A stretch of DNA of 39,176 nucleotides, taken from positions 1-39,176 of the forward strand of contig QIAN01000059.1 in NCBI GenBank assembly GCA_003225005.1. Reading direction: 5' to 3'. The notes beneath the pieces are model-generated. The model had not been told where the DNA came from, did no database searches, and saw only the letters and a list, made by a program, of their open reading frames with translations. The position numbers and the translations under genes were made by a program. The DNA is from Acidobacteriota bacterium (GTDB lineage Bacteria; Acidobacteriota; Terriglobia; Terriglobales; Acidobacteriaceae). This document shows, piece by piece, positions 1 to 8,687 of this stretch (its first letter is position 1; the number at the start of each line of letters is the position of its first letter).

Positions 1-195
1 AGATAAAAAGCCGGCGCGACGGGCTGTGGAAAAGACGCGCGCTGGAAAAGTCCAAAAACCGACTTCCCCACCGCGCTTGGAAATCCCGCAAAAACCGCGG
101 GATTCCCACTTTCCCACAGCCCCGACTGCTGCTGGTTCATTAACTCAAACCGGACATGTCACGTGCTAAGAAAACCGGACATTTTAACTTGCTAA
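1..195. mobile_element. Putative terminal part of an IS21-type insertion sequence, running off the left edge
   Basis: There is no open frame here. The segment has a perfect 8-bp inverted repeat (82-89 with 97-104, arms AATCCCGC/GCGGGATT, 7-nt loop) and ends in two tandem copies of a CCGGACA-containing motif. From memory of the family, multiple direct repeats with AACCGGACA-type cores and a hairpin-rich tail after istB are typical of IS21 element ends. The transposase genes would lie left of the window. A contig break at a repeat would also explain why the sequence starts here. The identification is inference; no istB residues are visible. From 196 to 317 I see nothing beyond the spacer to the next gene. 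Confidence 0.35.
147..195. repeat. Two tandem AAACCGGACA...TGCTAA repeats
   Basis: Copy 1 (147-169) and copy 2 (172-195) share AAACCGGACAT at the left and TGCTAA at the right, 25 bp apart. The central bases differ. The arrangement resembles transposase-binding repeats at an IS end. Confidence 0.6.
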
Positions 196-317
196 CAACA
201 TCGAACTAAACATATGACAGTGAGCCGCTCCCCAGTCGAATCGAAGTCAAAACTAAAGGCCCGGCACTCGTCCGAGCCTTCGAGAAACGAAACGATTCCT
301 GTTGCGGCTAAAGTTGA

Positions 318-1922
318 TTAACGGTTAAAGGCCGGTGCGGCATTGTGCTCGGCCACAATCTTTTTGGCATTCTCCGCTAACGCCTTGGCCTGCGGCATAA
401 GTTCGAGCCCTTTGACCACCAGCGGATCGGCCTCGGCCCGCACTTTCACTCCCTCATCCTGGCCGAAGGCATCCACAAAGATCTCGGCCTTGATGTTGGA
501 CTTAACCCAGTCGGCGTTGTCGACCAACTCGGCCTGGGTGTAGGGAATGTTGGCTTCATCGAGCGACTTGCGGAAGTCCTGCATCACGGCGTCGTCCGCT
601 TCAAAATTCTTCGTAGGGCGATGGCTCACCACGTAGCGCTTGGCGTAATTGAAGAACGCGTAGTGCTGCAGCAGTGTGTCCTGGAAGTGATTGCTCTTCA
701 CCGGGGCCACGGGGACATCCGGAGTAATGCCGCCACCTCCGTATACTGTGCGCCCGCTGTCCGTGAGTTTGACTTCGCGGCTGCTGTTGTTTGGAGCCTC
801 AGCACTGTCACGGCTGTAGTAGTAATCGTAGAGAGATACGTTGCTGTAGTCGCGTTGGATCAGGCGTCCGCTCGGCGTGTAGTAACGAGCCGTGGTTAAT
901 GCCAGACCGGTGTTTTCCGAGAGTGGATAGACCGTCTGGACCAGGCCTTTGCCGAAAGTGACTTCGCCCACAATCAAGCCGCGATCATGGTCCTGAATGG
1001 CTCCGGAAACAATTTCTGCCGCCGATGCAGTTAAGCGATTCACCAGCACGACAATGGGATATTCTTTGCCAGAGTTGCCATGCTGCGCCATGTAACGCTT
1101 CTCGGCAGATGCACGGCCGTGGTGAGAGACGATGATCTGTCCCTTCTTAAGAAATTTGTCAGCCACGCCCACGCCTTCGCTGAGCAACCCGCCGGGGTTT
1201 CCGCGGAGATCGAGAATCAGGCCCTTCAGGTCGCCGAATTCGTCCAGCGCCTTGACCACTTCGGTCTCGGTGGTCTCATTGAAGCCGGATACATGCATAT
1301 AGCCAACCCCGGGCCGAATGAGGAAATGCACGTCAACGCTGTAGCGCGGAATTTCATCGCGGATGAGCGTGAACTCCATGGGTTTTTCCACGCCCTCACG
1401 CGAGATGCTGATGTGAACCGTCGTCCCCTTTGGGCCTTTTAGCAAGTCGGCAACATCGGCGGTGCTCATGTTCTCGGTGGATTTTCCGTCGACGGCAACG
1501 ATCACGTCGCCGGGGTGGATGCCGGCCTTATAAGCGGGCGTCCCTACGAAGGGGAAAATCACGATGACTTTGTTGTTGCGCGGTCCGACCGTCATGCCCA
1601 CACCGTAGTACTTGCCGCGCTGGTCTTCGCGCATCAGCGCGTACGACTTGGGATCGAAGAAATTGGAGTGGGGATCGAGCGCATGCAACATGCCTGGAAT
1701 GGCGCCGTTGTAGATAGCCTTATCGGCGTTCACCGGCTCGGCGTAGTTGTCCTCGACGATCTGATAGACATCAGTGAACTGTTTCAAGCTGTCACGGACG
1801 TCGGAGTCTCCTCCGAGCGATGTCTGCTGTCCCGAGTGCTGGGCGAAAAGAATGCCCAGGCAGCCGCAGGTGAGAAGAAAAAAAACTACCAGGAACGGTG
1901 AACGGCGAGAACTACGAGCCAT
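318..1922 (-). CDS. Secreted S41 family C-terminal processing peptidase (CtpA/Prc-like)
   Basis: This is a serine endopeptidase of family S41 that would act in the periplasm on C-terminal ends of envelope proteins. The 534-residue protein starts with a basic stretch and a hydrophobic signal or anchor (about residues 9-27). A PDZ domain spans about 105-190 (GVGM...PAYKAGIHPGDVIVAVDG) and the S41 core follows. The expected catalytic Ser/Lys pair is present: Ser300 in TASAAE and Lys325 in TFGKG, 25 residues apart as in Prc/CtpA. The LDLRGNPGG motif at about 238-245 is also typical. The ATG start fits the signal peptide. The gene is transcribed alone; the next gene upstream is 230 bp away. The physiological substrate cannot be told from sequence. 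Confidence 0.92.
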   Translation of the reverse strand: MARSSRRSPFLVVFFLLTCGCLGILFAQHSGQQTSLGGDSDVRDSLKQFTDVYQIVEDNYAEPVNADKAIYNGAIPGMLHALDPHSNFFDPKSYALMREDQRGKYYGVGMTVGPRNNKVIVIFPFVGTPAYKAGIHPGDVIVAVDGKSTENMSTADVADLLKGPKGTTVHISISREGVEKPMEFTLIRDEIPRYSVDVHFLIRPGVGYMHVSGFNETTETEVVKALDEFGDLKGLILDLRGNPGGLLSEGVGVADKFLKKGQIIVSHHGRASAEKRYMAQHGNSGKEYPIVVLVNRLTASAAEIVSGAIQDHDRGLIVGEVTFGKGLVQTVYPLSENTGLALTTARYYTPSGRLIQRDYSNVSLYDYYYSRDSAEAPNNSSREVKLTDSGRTVYGGGGITPDVPVAPVKSNHFQDTLLQHYAFFNYAKRYVVSHRPTKNFEADDAVMQDFRKSLDEANIPYTQAELVDNADWVKSNIKAEIFVDAFGQDEGVKVRAEADPLVVKGLELMPQAKALAENAKKIVAEHNAAPAFNR

Positions 1923-2151
1923 CTTAGATTGTCCTTCGATTCAGGGCTTTAGAGCCAACCCGGCTAACGCACCAAATGAACGCAGTATAACACCACTTTA
2001 GACGATCCCGAGCCCGAATGGTCACCTCTGGTAACCTTGGCGAAACCTCTCTTGTTTCAGATGCCAGACAAGCCGTTTAGGGTTCTTGGCACGGTTGCCG
2101 GAAGTGGTTTCCCCTGTGCGTAAAGAACGCCCGGGGGGGCTTGGCGCTCTA

Positions 2152-3571
2152 TCAGAGCTTCCAATCCTCACCCTTCGCGATCCGGATGATTGCGGCTAAG
2201 CTGCGCTCGACATCTTCCTCCGTGGTGGCCCAGGAAGACACGCTGATACGCATGGCAGTATGTCCATGCCACTCAGTACCCCCGCACCAGCAAGTTCCGT
2301 CGCTCTGCACTGCGGCGATCACGCGCCGGGTTTCATCAGCATCGCCGAACGACACCAGTACTTGGTTCAGCACGACCTCGTTCAATACCTGGAATCCTGC
2401 CTGGCGCAGCCCTTCGGAGAAGCGTTTGGCCAGGCGGCAGTTACGCTCAATCAGTTCTCGCAAGCCGCTACGTCCGAGCGATCGCAGCGCTGCCCACAGT
2501 TCGATTCCTCGGGCTCGTCGAGATGCTTCCGGGGTATAGAAACAAGGTTCCCGCAGAGCGCTGGGTTCGAGGTACGCTGCGCTGATGGCCATCGCGTCGC
2601 ACAGGTGCTCAGGATTGCGAACCACGGCGATTCCGGAATCGTAGGGCACGTTGAGCCATTTGTGGCAGTCGATTGCCCAGGAATCGGCATCGCTCGCGCC
2701 TGCGAGAAGTTTCGCGTAAAGCGGGGAAGCGGCAGCCCACAGTCCGAAAGCGCCATCCACGTGAACCCAGGCACCGGCTTGGCGTGCGCGCGAACAAATC
2801 TGTTCAGCGGGATCGAATGCTCCAGTGTTTACGTTTCCGGACTGGATACAAATGATAGTGCGATCATCGAGTGGGGGAAGCGCTTCAGGTCTCATGCGGC
2901 CCTGATCGTCAGCCGGAACCGTGGTCACACGGGAGCGGCCCAGACCAAGCAGCGACAAGGCTTTCCGCAAAGACACGTGAACTTCGGCGCCGACTATTAC
3001 GCGAAGGGCAGGAGCGCCAAACAGTCCATCTTCCTCCACATCCCAGCCGGCGCGCTTCAGCAGTGCACTCCGCGCCGCAGCCAAGGCGGTGAAGTTCGCC
3101 ATGGTTGTGCCGGTGACGAATCCTGCGCCACAGGGGGCGGGCAAGCCGAAGAGATCGACCAGCCATTGCAACACGATCTCTTCCATCTTTGCGGCGACCG
3201 GAGACATTACATAAAGAGCCGCATTTTGGTCCCCAGGCTCCGCCCAGCCAGTTCGCTGCCAACGCGGCGGGCACAGTGCCGCCGATGACGAAGCCGAAAT
3301 AACGGGGCCCAGTCGTTGCCACCGTGGCGGGCGATCCCGCGTCATCAAGCAATGCCAGTACTTTTGCAGGGTCTGATGAATGTTCGGGCAAGACGCCGCC
3401 GAGCGATTCCAATCCCGCAACGCTTTCTGGCGCGGGCGCGACTCGACGCCGGTTGATGCCCGCGAGGTACCGGGAGGCGCGGACGGCTGTTTCTTCCAAC
3501 AATTCCTTCACGAATGTCTCCTTCGCATCAGAAAACCCTCCAGATCGTACGCGGGGTTCTCCGGACTTCAC
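2152..3571 (-). pseudogene. PLP-dependent amino acid decarboxylase (group II / DOPA decarboxylase-like), one frameshift
   Basis: Two overlapping frames together encode one group II pyridoxal-phosphate decarboxylase-like protein of about 472 residues. The first frame carries the N-terminus from ATG at 3571 (KETFVKELLEE...GPRYFGFVIGG...AANWLGGAW). The second carries the rest (DQNAALYVMSPVAAKMEE...). Removing one C from CCCC at 3231-3234 (GGGG on the coding strand) restores the family-typical AWDQNA junction. The cofactor residues are intact: the Schiff-base Lys in IDCHKWLNVPYD and an Asp in HVDGAFGLWAAA for the pyridine nitrogen. The usual reaction is decarboxylation of aromatic or acidic amino acids; the substrate is unknown here. 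Because everything else is intact, this is either a recent inactivation or a homopolymer sequencing error. Confidence 0.85.
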
Positions 3572-3687
3572 GAGATTCTAAGACATCGCCCCGGGGAAGA
3601 TATGGGCGCTGTTTAGGAGCGATGTCAGAGTCAATTCCTCGATGCCCGGTCCAATCCCGTTACGAGAAAGCTGTTACCTCCCCGACA

Positions 3688-3717
3688 TTGCCGCTTCCAC
3701 GGCTGGGGCAGTATGAT
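3688..3717 (+). promoter_or_regulatory. Likely sigma70-type promoter of the tat operon
   Basis: TTGCCG (3688-3693) and TATGAT (3712-3717) are separated by 18 bp. The expected transcription start lies at or next to the ATG at 3724, so the tatA message would have essentially no 5' leader. No Shine-Dalgarno sequence precedes the ATG, which agrees with this. Confidence 0.45.
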
Positions 3718-3723
3718 GGGCGC

Positions 3724-4161
3724 ATGAGCTTTGGGGAAACGATTTTCCTGTTCCTTCTGGCGCTCATCATCTTTGGGCCCAAGAAGTTGCCGCAGATCGC
3801 TCGCCAGGTGGGCAAGGCGTTGAACGAGTTTCGCCGCGCCTCCAACGAGTTCAAAGCCCAGATCGAGCAGGAAATTGCAAATCTCGAACATGACTCTCCA
3901 CCCCGCACCCTGCCAGCCACCACTCACGTCGAAGGAGTGGTAAGCCACAACAGCAATCGAGACATTGTGGCCGATTCCATTCCGGAAGAGCCAGTGACCC
4001 CAGGGACTCAGCCAACGACTCCCTCTGATCCCGTGACCGTAGCTTCCCCCGAGATTGTGTCTGAGGTGAACCGGGAAGCAAGCCAGCGCGAAGCGTCCCA
4101 GCCGACCGACATCGCCGACGATTCGCTAACCACAACCAGCCCTCAAGGCACTCATGTCTGA
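3724..4161 (+). CDS. tatA: Sec-independent translocase subunit TatA/TatB
   Basis: Pore or receptor subunit of the twin-arginine translocase, which exports folded proteins across the inner membrane. The 145-residue protein begins with the family signature: a short N-terminal membrane helix (MSFGETIFLFLLALIIFGPKK without a long preceding segment), the F-G-P hinge, and an amphipathic helix (LPQIARQVGKALNEFR). After about residue 60 it has a long, polar, Thr/Pro/Glu-rich tail of low complexity. The frame is open upstream to 3514, but the TatA family always starts at this helix, so ATG 3724 is chosen. It overlaps tatC by 8 bp. Only one TatA/B-type gene is present, so it may serve both roles; the length is between typical TatA and TatB. 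Confidence 0.9.
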   Translation: MSFGETIFLFLLALIIFGPKKLPQIARQVGKALNEFRRASNEFKAQIEQEIANLEHDSPPRTLPATTHVEGVVSHNSNRDIVADSIPEEPVTPGTQPTTPSDPVTVASPEIVSEVNREASQREASQPTDIADDSLTTTSPQGTHV

Positions 4162-4954
4162 AATGTCGGCAACGGTTTCAAGCGATCAGGGCGATCCGGA
4201 GCCTCTGCCTGCGATGGGATTCCTCGATCATCTTGAAGAATTACGTCGCCGCATTGTGTATTCGATTGCAGCAGTTGCGCTAGGTTTTTTCGCGTGCTGG
4301 TGGAAGGTTGAAAAAATCTACGAAATCATGCAGCGCCCCATCATGGACGCGCTCAGAAACAATGGAATGTCGGAAAAGCTGGTCTACCTGAACCCGACCG
4401 AACCCTTCAACCTTTACTTGAAGATTGCAGCGCTGGCAGGCTTGTTCTTAACCTCACCGTTCGTCCTCTATCAGGTCTGGATGTTCATTTCCCCGGGACT
4501 GTACCGCAATGAAAAACGTTACGTCGTGCCCTTTATGGTCTCCACGATCGCGCTGTTCTCGGCAGGCGGCTATTTCGGCTTCAAAATCGTCTATCCGGCG
4601 GCCCTGAATTTTCTGATTAGTTTCGGCAAGCAGTTCCAACCGATGATCACCATCAAGGAATACACCGAACTTTTCCTGAGCATTATCCTGGGCATGGGAT
4701 TGATTTTCGAAATGCCGATCCTGGTATTTTTTCTGGCCCTCATGGGCATTGTGACTGCCGGATGGATGTGGAAGAACTTTCGCTATTCCATTTTGATCAT
4801 CTTCATCGTGGCCGCGATTGTGACGCCGACCAGCGACATCCTGAACATGTGCATCTTCGCCGCCCCCATGATCGCGCTGTATGCTCTCAGCATCGGCATC
4901 GCCTATGTGGTGCATCCAACGCAACGTGCCGCGCGAAGAGAGAAGCAGGCATGA
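4154..4954 (+). CDS. tatC: Sec-independent translocase subunit TatC
   Basis: Integral membrane receptor of the Tat system that recognises twin-arginine signal peptides. The 266-residue protein has the conserved cytoplasmic N-terminal motif FLDHLEELRRRI (about residues 23-34), six hydrophobic helices, the YQVWMFISPGLY region, and FEMPI before the fifth helix. Its ATG lies inside the tatA/B stop region (ATGTCTGA), which suggests translational coupling. The downstream lipoprotein peptidase starts 28 bp after its stop. An N-terminal extension of about 20 residues before the first motif is slightly longer than in E. coli; an internal ATG at 4163 or 4214 is possible. Confidence 0.95.
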   Translation: MSEMSATVSSDQGDPEPLPAMGFLDHLEELRRRIVYSIAAVALGFFACWWKVEKIYEIMQRPIMDALRNNGMSEKLVYLNPTEPFNLYLKIAALAGLFLTSPFVLYQVWMFISPGLYRNEKRYVVPFMVSTIALFSAGGYFGFKIVYPAALNFLISFGKQFQPMITIKEYTELFLSIILGMGLIFEMPILVFFLALMGIVTAGWMWKNFRYSILIIFIVAAIVTPTSDILNMCIFAAPMIALYALSIGIAYVVHPTQRAARREKQA

Positions 4955-4982
4955 TCTCGATTCGATCACTGAGAGACTTCCG

Positions 4983-5993
4983 TTGACCGGCAAGCCATTC
5001 TCAATTCCGATTCTGCTGCTGGCATTGGCCTGCACATTCCTGGGCTGTGACCGGGATAAGGATGCCGCTCAGGCCCAGGGCCCGCCGCGCACGGACACTT
5101 CGACCCCAGGCTCCAAGGCGTCGACGCCCCCCCTCACATTTCCACCCGACTCTGGGTCTCCGCCCGGCTTCGACGGCAATCGGTCGATCGAATATGTAAA
5201 AGAAATTGTCGCTTTCGGACCACGGCCGATCGGCAGCGCCAATCACAAAAAGGTTGAGGATTACATCACGTCTCATCTGAAAGGTGACGCGGTCGAGGAC
5301 GATAGGTTCACCGCCGACACGCCCGAAGGTAAATTTCCGGTCCACAACATCATTGCAAAGTTTTCAGGAACGAAAGACGGCATCATCGTGATCGCCAGTC
5401 ACTACGACACGAACTATCCCTTGCGCAATACTCCGTACGTCGGAGCGAACGATGGGGGATCTTCGAGCGCGTTGCTTCTTGAACTCGCGAATCAAATGCG
5501 AGGCCAGAAACGGGACGGCTATAGCGTATGGCTGGTGTGGGATGACGCCGAAGAGAGCGTGAAACCCGACACCGAGGTGAATTTCCTAAGCGACAGTCTA
5601 TACGGCATTCAGCATCTGGCAGACAAGTGGCAAGCCGATGGTACGCTGAAGAAGATTAAGGCGTTCCTGTTGGCGGACATGATCGGAGACGCCGATCTGG
5701 ACATCGATCGCGACCAGAACTCAACCCCTTGGCTCGAAGACACAGTCCATGAGGCCGCCACGCGCCTGGGTTATCAGTCCCATTTTTTTGCGCGTAACAA
5801 CCAGGTTAGCGACGATCATCTTCCCTTCGTGAAGCGAGGAGTGCCCTCCGCCGACCTCATCGACTTCACATACGGCTACAACAACGTCTTCTGGCACACA
5901 CCGCAGGATACGGTAGACAAACTTAGCCCTAAGAGCCTGGACATCGTGGGCTGCGTCATTCTGGAGACAGTTCGACTGCTCGACACGAAATAA
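4983..5993 (+). CDS. M28-family zinc metallohydrolase, lipoprotein (glutaminyl cyclase/aminopeptidase-like)
   Basis: Probable envelope-anchored zinc hydrolase of family M28. I chose the TTG at 4983 because it gives a clean lipoprotein signal peptide with lipobox FLGC (Cys22); the longer frame to 4881 runs through the end of tatC. Zinc-site motifs appear in order: ASHYDTNY, VGANDGGSSSA, WDDAEES, DMIGDADLD and FWHTPQDT. The VGAND / WDDAEES / HTPQDT set resembles bacterial and animal glutaminyl-peptide cyclotransferases as much as aminopeptidases, so the reaction could be pyroglutamate formation or N-terminal residue cleavage. A Pro/Ser/Thr-rich linker (about 30-60) follows the lipid anchor. Its position behind tatC suggests co-transcription. 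Confidence 0.85.
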   Translation: MTGKPFSIPILLLALACTFLGCDRDKDAAQAQGPPRTDTSTPGSKASTPPLTFPPDSGSPPGFDGNRSIEYVKEIVAFGPRPIGSANHKKVEDYITSHLKGDAVEDDRFTADTPEGKFPVHNIIAKFSGTKDGIIVIASHYDTNYPLRNTPYVGANDGGSSSALLLELANQMRGQKRDGYSVWLVWDDAEESVKPDTEVNFLSDSLYGIQHLADKWQADGTLKKIKAFLLADMIGDADLDIDRDQNSTPWLEDTVHEAATRLGYQSHFFARNNQVSDDHLPFVKRGVPSADLIDFTYGYNNVFWHTPQDTVDKLSPKSLDIVGCVILETVRLLDTK

Positions 5994-6023
5994 GGCCTTA
6001 TGGCAGAGCACGCCGAGAACCGC

Positions 6024-6071
6024 CGCAGAGATCGTTGAAATCCGAGAGCAAGAAACTCGGAGCCCTCTGCG
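6024..6071. terminator. Nested hairpin, possible terminator after the M28 lipoprotein gene
   Basis: The outer arms CGCAGAG/CTCTGCG (6024-6030, 6065-6071) enclose inner arms TCCGAG/CTCGGA (6041-6046, 6056-6061). T-rich sequence follows at about 6078-6098, but not a clean T-run. It may be a factor-independent terminator or an intergenic repeat element. Confidence 0.4.
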
Positions 6072-6123
6072 ACGAGCTTTTACTTTTGCTCTTTTCCTCC
6101 GTTTCATTTCTAATGCACCCGAT

Positions 6124-7641
6124 ATGCGAAGGACACAGACTCTGCTTGTGTTTTTGATGGTTGGCTGGTTTTGTCTCGCAGCAGCTCCCTCCACCGAAAA
6201 CGACGACGCCGGTCGGATTATTCAGGAAGCCCTGAAGCCCTCGCCCATGGAGAACAATCTACGCCACTTGACCGATGAGATCGGAGGCCGCGTACCAGGC
6301 ACTCCCGCGATGCAACGTGCGGTCGAGTGGGGAATCGAGGGGTTGAAGACCGCCGGAGCGGACACCGTTCATACCGAACAGTTCACCATGCCGCACTCCT
6401 GGTCCGAAGGTGCGACTGAGATGGCCGTGAGCGCCACGGGGACGGCGCTTGATCCCAAGCTCATGCAGATCCCTAAAGTCGAATTTCGCGTGCGCGCGGT
6501 TTCCATCGCGATGGCTCCAGGGCTGGCACCGGCGAAGCACATTCCTGTCGTGGATGTGGGCGAGGGAACCTCGGCCGACTTAAAGAGAGCGGGGGACATT
6601 TCTGGGAAGCTCGTTCTGGTACACAGCGTCGTACTGAAGACGTGGGATGATCTCTTCGCCGAATACACGAAGGCTCCGCCCGCCATCGACGCGGCTGCGA
6701 AAGGGAAGGCGAAGGCGGTAGCCTTCATCGCCACTCGCGAAAATGACATTCTTTACCGCCACACCAATGCTGTCGCGGGAGAGCTGGAGCGGTTGCCGAT
6801 GGTGCTGGTGGCGCGCGAAGACGGCGAACGAATCGGGCGGCTGCTTACCTCGGGCCATCCTGTCTGGGCGGATTTGAGTATTCCAAATGAAATCGGCGGA
6901 CCCATCAAAGCGTCCAACGTTGTCGCAGAACTCAAAGGCAGCCAAAAGCCGGACGAATTTGTCATTCTCGGCGCCCACCTGGATTCGTGGGAATTGGGTA
7001 CGGGAGCGCTCGATAACGGGTGTAATGCGGCGCTAGTGGTGGACGCCCTGCGCGCCATTAAATCCGCTGGCCTGAAACCAAAGCGCAGCATTCGTTTCAT
7101 TCTTTTTTCCGGGGAAGAGCAGGGCATGATCGGGTCGCGAGCCTACGCCAGGGCGCACCGCTCAGAACTCGACAAGGCCGCCGGCGTAATCGTCTTCGAC
7201 GCCGGCACGGGCAAAACCACGGGCTTCTCCCTCGGTGGACGAAAAGATCTGCTGGCTGCCGGGCAGCGTCTGTTGACGCCGCTGACCCAGTTCGACGCTA
7301 CCAAGCTCACCACTGACATGGAATGGGGAACCGACCACTTCGATTTCATGCTGGAGGGTGTCCCAACATTCGTCGCCGAGCAGGAAGAGGCGAATTATCT
7401 CGTGAATTACCATGCGGTCTCCGACACTTATGACAAAGTAGATTTTCCGCAGCTCAAGAAACACGTCGCTGAGGCCGCGACGCTAAGCTTTGAGCTGGCC
7501 AACTTGCCGGAAAGAATTGGTCCGCGTCTTACACATGCCCAAATTGAGCAGACCATCGACGACAGCCATTCCAAGGAGATGTTGAAGGCCGCTGGCGTCT
7601 GGGACGATTGGGTAAGCGGGAAGCGCGGAAGGCAGAAATAA
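6124..7641 (+). CDS. Secreted M28 peptidase with PA domain (carboxypeptidase Q-like)
   Basis: Exported zinc di-metal peptidase. The 505-residue protein begins with a signal peptide (LLVFLMVGWFCLAAAPS). A protease-associated (PA) segment lies in the middle (about 140-255). The M28 catalytic core shows GAHLDSWELGTGALDNG (zinc His/Asp), FSGEEQGMIGS (catalytic Glu), and a C-terminal YHAVSDTYDK (zinc His). The LDSWxxGTGAxDNG and GEEQGxxGS motifs match the plasma glutamate carboxypeptidase / carboxypeptidase Q branch. It likely degrades peptides in the periplasm or outside the cell. It follows the other M28 gene but is 130 bp away, with a hairpin between, so it is probably a separate transcript. 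Confidence 0.9.
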   Translation: MRRTQTLLVFLMVGWFCLAAAPSTENDDAGRIIQEALKPSPMENNLRHLTDEIGGRVPGTPAMQRAVEWGIEGLKTAGADTVHTEQFTMPHSWSEGATEMAVSATGTALDPKLMQIPKVEFRVRAVSIAMAPGLAPAKHIPVVDVGEGTSADLKRAGDISGKLVLVHSVVLKTWDDLFAEYTKAPPAIDAAAKGKAKAVAFIATRENDILYRHTNAVAGELERLPMVLVAREDGERIGRLLTSGHPVWADLSIPNEIGGPIKASNVVAELKGSQKPDEFVILGAHLDSWELGTGALDNGCNAALVVDALRAIKSAGLKPKRSIRFILFSGEEQGMIGSRAYARAHRSELDKAAGVIVFDAGTGKTTGFSLGGRKDLLAAGQRLLTPLTQFDATKLTTDMEWGTDHFDFMLEGVPTFVAEQEEANYLVNYHAVSDTYDKVDFPQLKKHVAEAATLSFELANLPERIGPRLTHAQIEQTIDDSHSKEMLKAAGVWDDWVSGKRGRQK

Positions 7642-7693
7642 GGTTTTGCATTCAACATCAGTCAAGAATTCCTAGTCCCCCCTGGGATGCCAA

Positions 7694-8620
7694 GTGTTGT
7701 TATTCTGGATTCTCTTCAACCTATTCGCGCTGGGCATGCTGGTGCTCGACCTGCGTGCATTCCATCGTCCAGGCCATCCTGTCCGGTTCCGGGAATCGTT
7801 GGGTTGGACGGCGATGTGGATCGCTCTCGCCGTTGCTTTCGCCGCCCTGCTTTATTTTTGGCAGGGACACCAAGCCGCGCTGGAGTTTGTCACCGGCTAC
7901 GTAGTTGAGCTTTCACTCAGCGTGGACAATCTTTTCGTCTTCCTTCTGATCTTCAATTACTTTGCCGTTCCCGAGGAGCAGCAGCATCGAGTTTTGTTCT
8001 GGGGCATTCTGGGAGCGCTCGTCATGCGGGGCATCTTCATCGGAGCCGGCATAGAGCTGATCCATCGTTTTCACTGGATTCTCTACGTGTTTGGAGTGCT
8101 GCTGGTCTACAGTGGCATTCGAGTTTGTGCGCTCGGCGGACACCAGTTCGATCCAGCAAGAAATCCGGTGGTCAATGCCGTGCGCCGCTGGATTCCTGTC
8201 ACCGAAGATTACGTGGGCGGACGATTCTTGGTGCGGCGCGGGCGGGAGAAATCTCAGATGTACGCCACGCCGCTGTTGTTGGTGCTCGTCGTGATCGAGA
8301 CCACCGATGTCCTGTTCGCGGTGGATTCGATCCCGGCGGTGCTCGCCATTACCCTGAACGCGTTCATCGTGTACACCTCGAATGTCTTTGCTATTCTGGG
8401 GCTGCGGTCGATGTATTTTGCGGTCGCTGGGCTGATGAAGATTTTTCGCTTTCTGCACTACGGATTGGCGGTGGTGCTGATCCTGGTCGGGCTGAAGATG
8501 CTGACCGCGGATTATTTTCGGATTTCTACATTGGCTACGTTGGGCGCGGTGGCCCTGGTGCTGGCGGCGTCGATTGTGGCCTCCGTGGCGAGGCCAGAGA
8601 AGGAACCTGTTGATTTGTGA
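7694..8620 (+). CDS. TerC family integral membrane protein
   Basis: Polytopic membrane protein of the TerC/Alx family (308 residues, about seven to nine helices). Members are linked to manganese homeostasis, metallation of exported proteins, and tellurite resistance. The family motifs are present: the acidic SVDNLFVF after helix 3, FAVDSIPAV with the second conserved Asp, and the VYTSNVFAILGLRSMYF segment. I use the GTG at 7694, which gives the normal short start (LLFWILFNLFALGMLVLDL). There is no good Shine-Dalgarno sequence. A metal-efflux role here is inferred from the family only. Confidence 0.9.
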   Translation: MLLFWILFNLFALGMLVLDLRAFHRPGHPVRFRESLGWTAMWIALAVAFAALLYFWQGHQAALEFVTGYVVELSLSVDNLFVFLLIFNYFAVPEEQQHRVLFWGILGALVMRGIFIGAGIELIHRFHWILYVFGVLLVYSGIRVCALGGHQFDPARNPVVNAVRRWIPVTEDYVGGRFLVRRGREKSQMYATPLLLVLVVIETTDVLFAVDSIPAVLAITLNAFIVYTSNVFAILGLRSMYFAVAGLMKIFRFLHYGLAVVLILVGLKMLTADYFRISTLATLGAVALVLAASIVASVARPEKEPVDL

Positions 8621-8687
8621 TTGTGGGTTGAAATCTTCTCGTGATCATGATGGCTGGGCACTTCGATCAACTGTCAACAATTCCACA

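Noticed and set aside
2260-3288. Long plus-strand open frame opposite the decarboxylase
   Set aside because: It is the antisense shadow of a gene with clear PLP motifs, its composition is Arg/Gly-rich, and it has no family feature.
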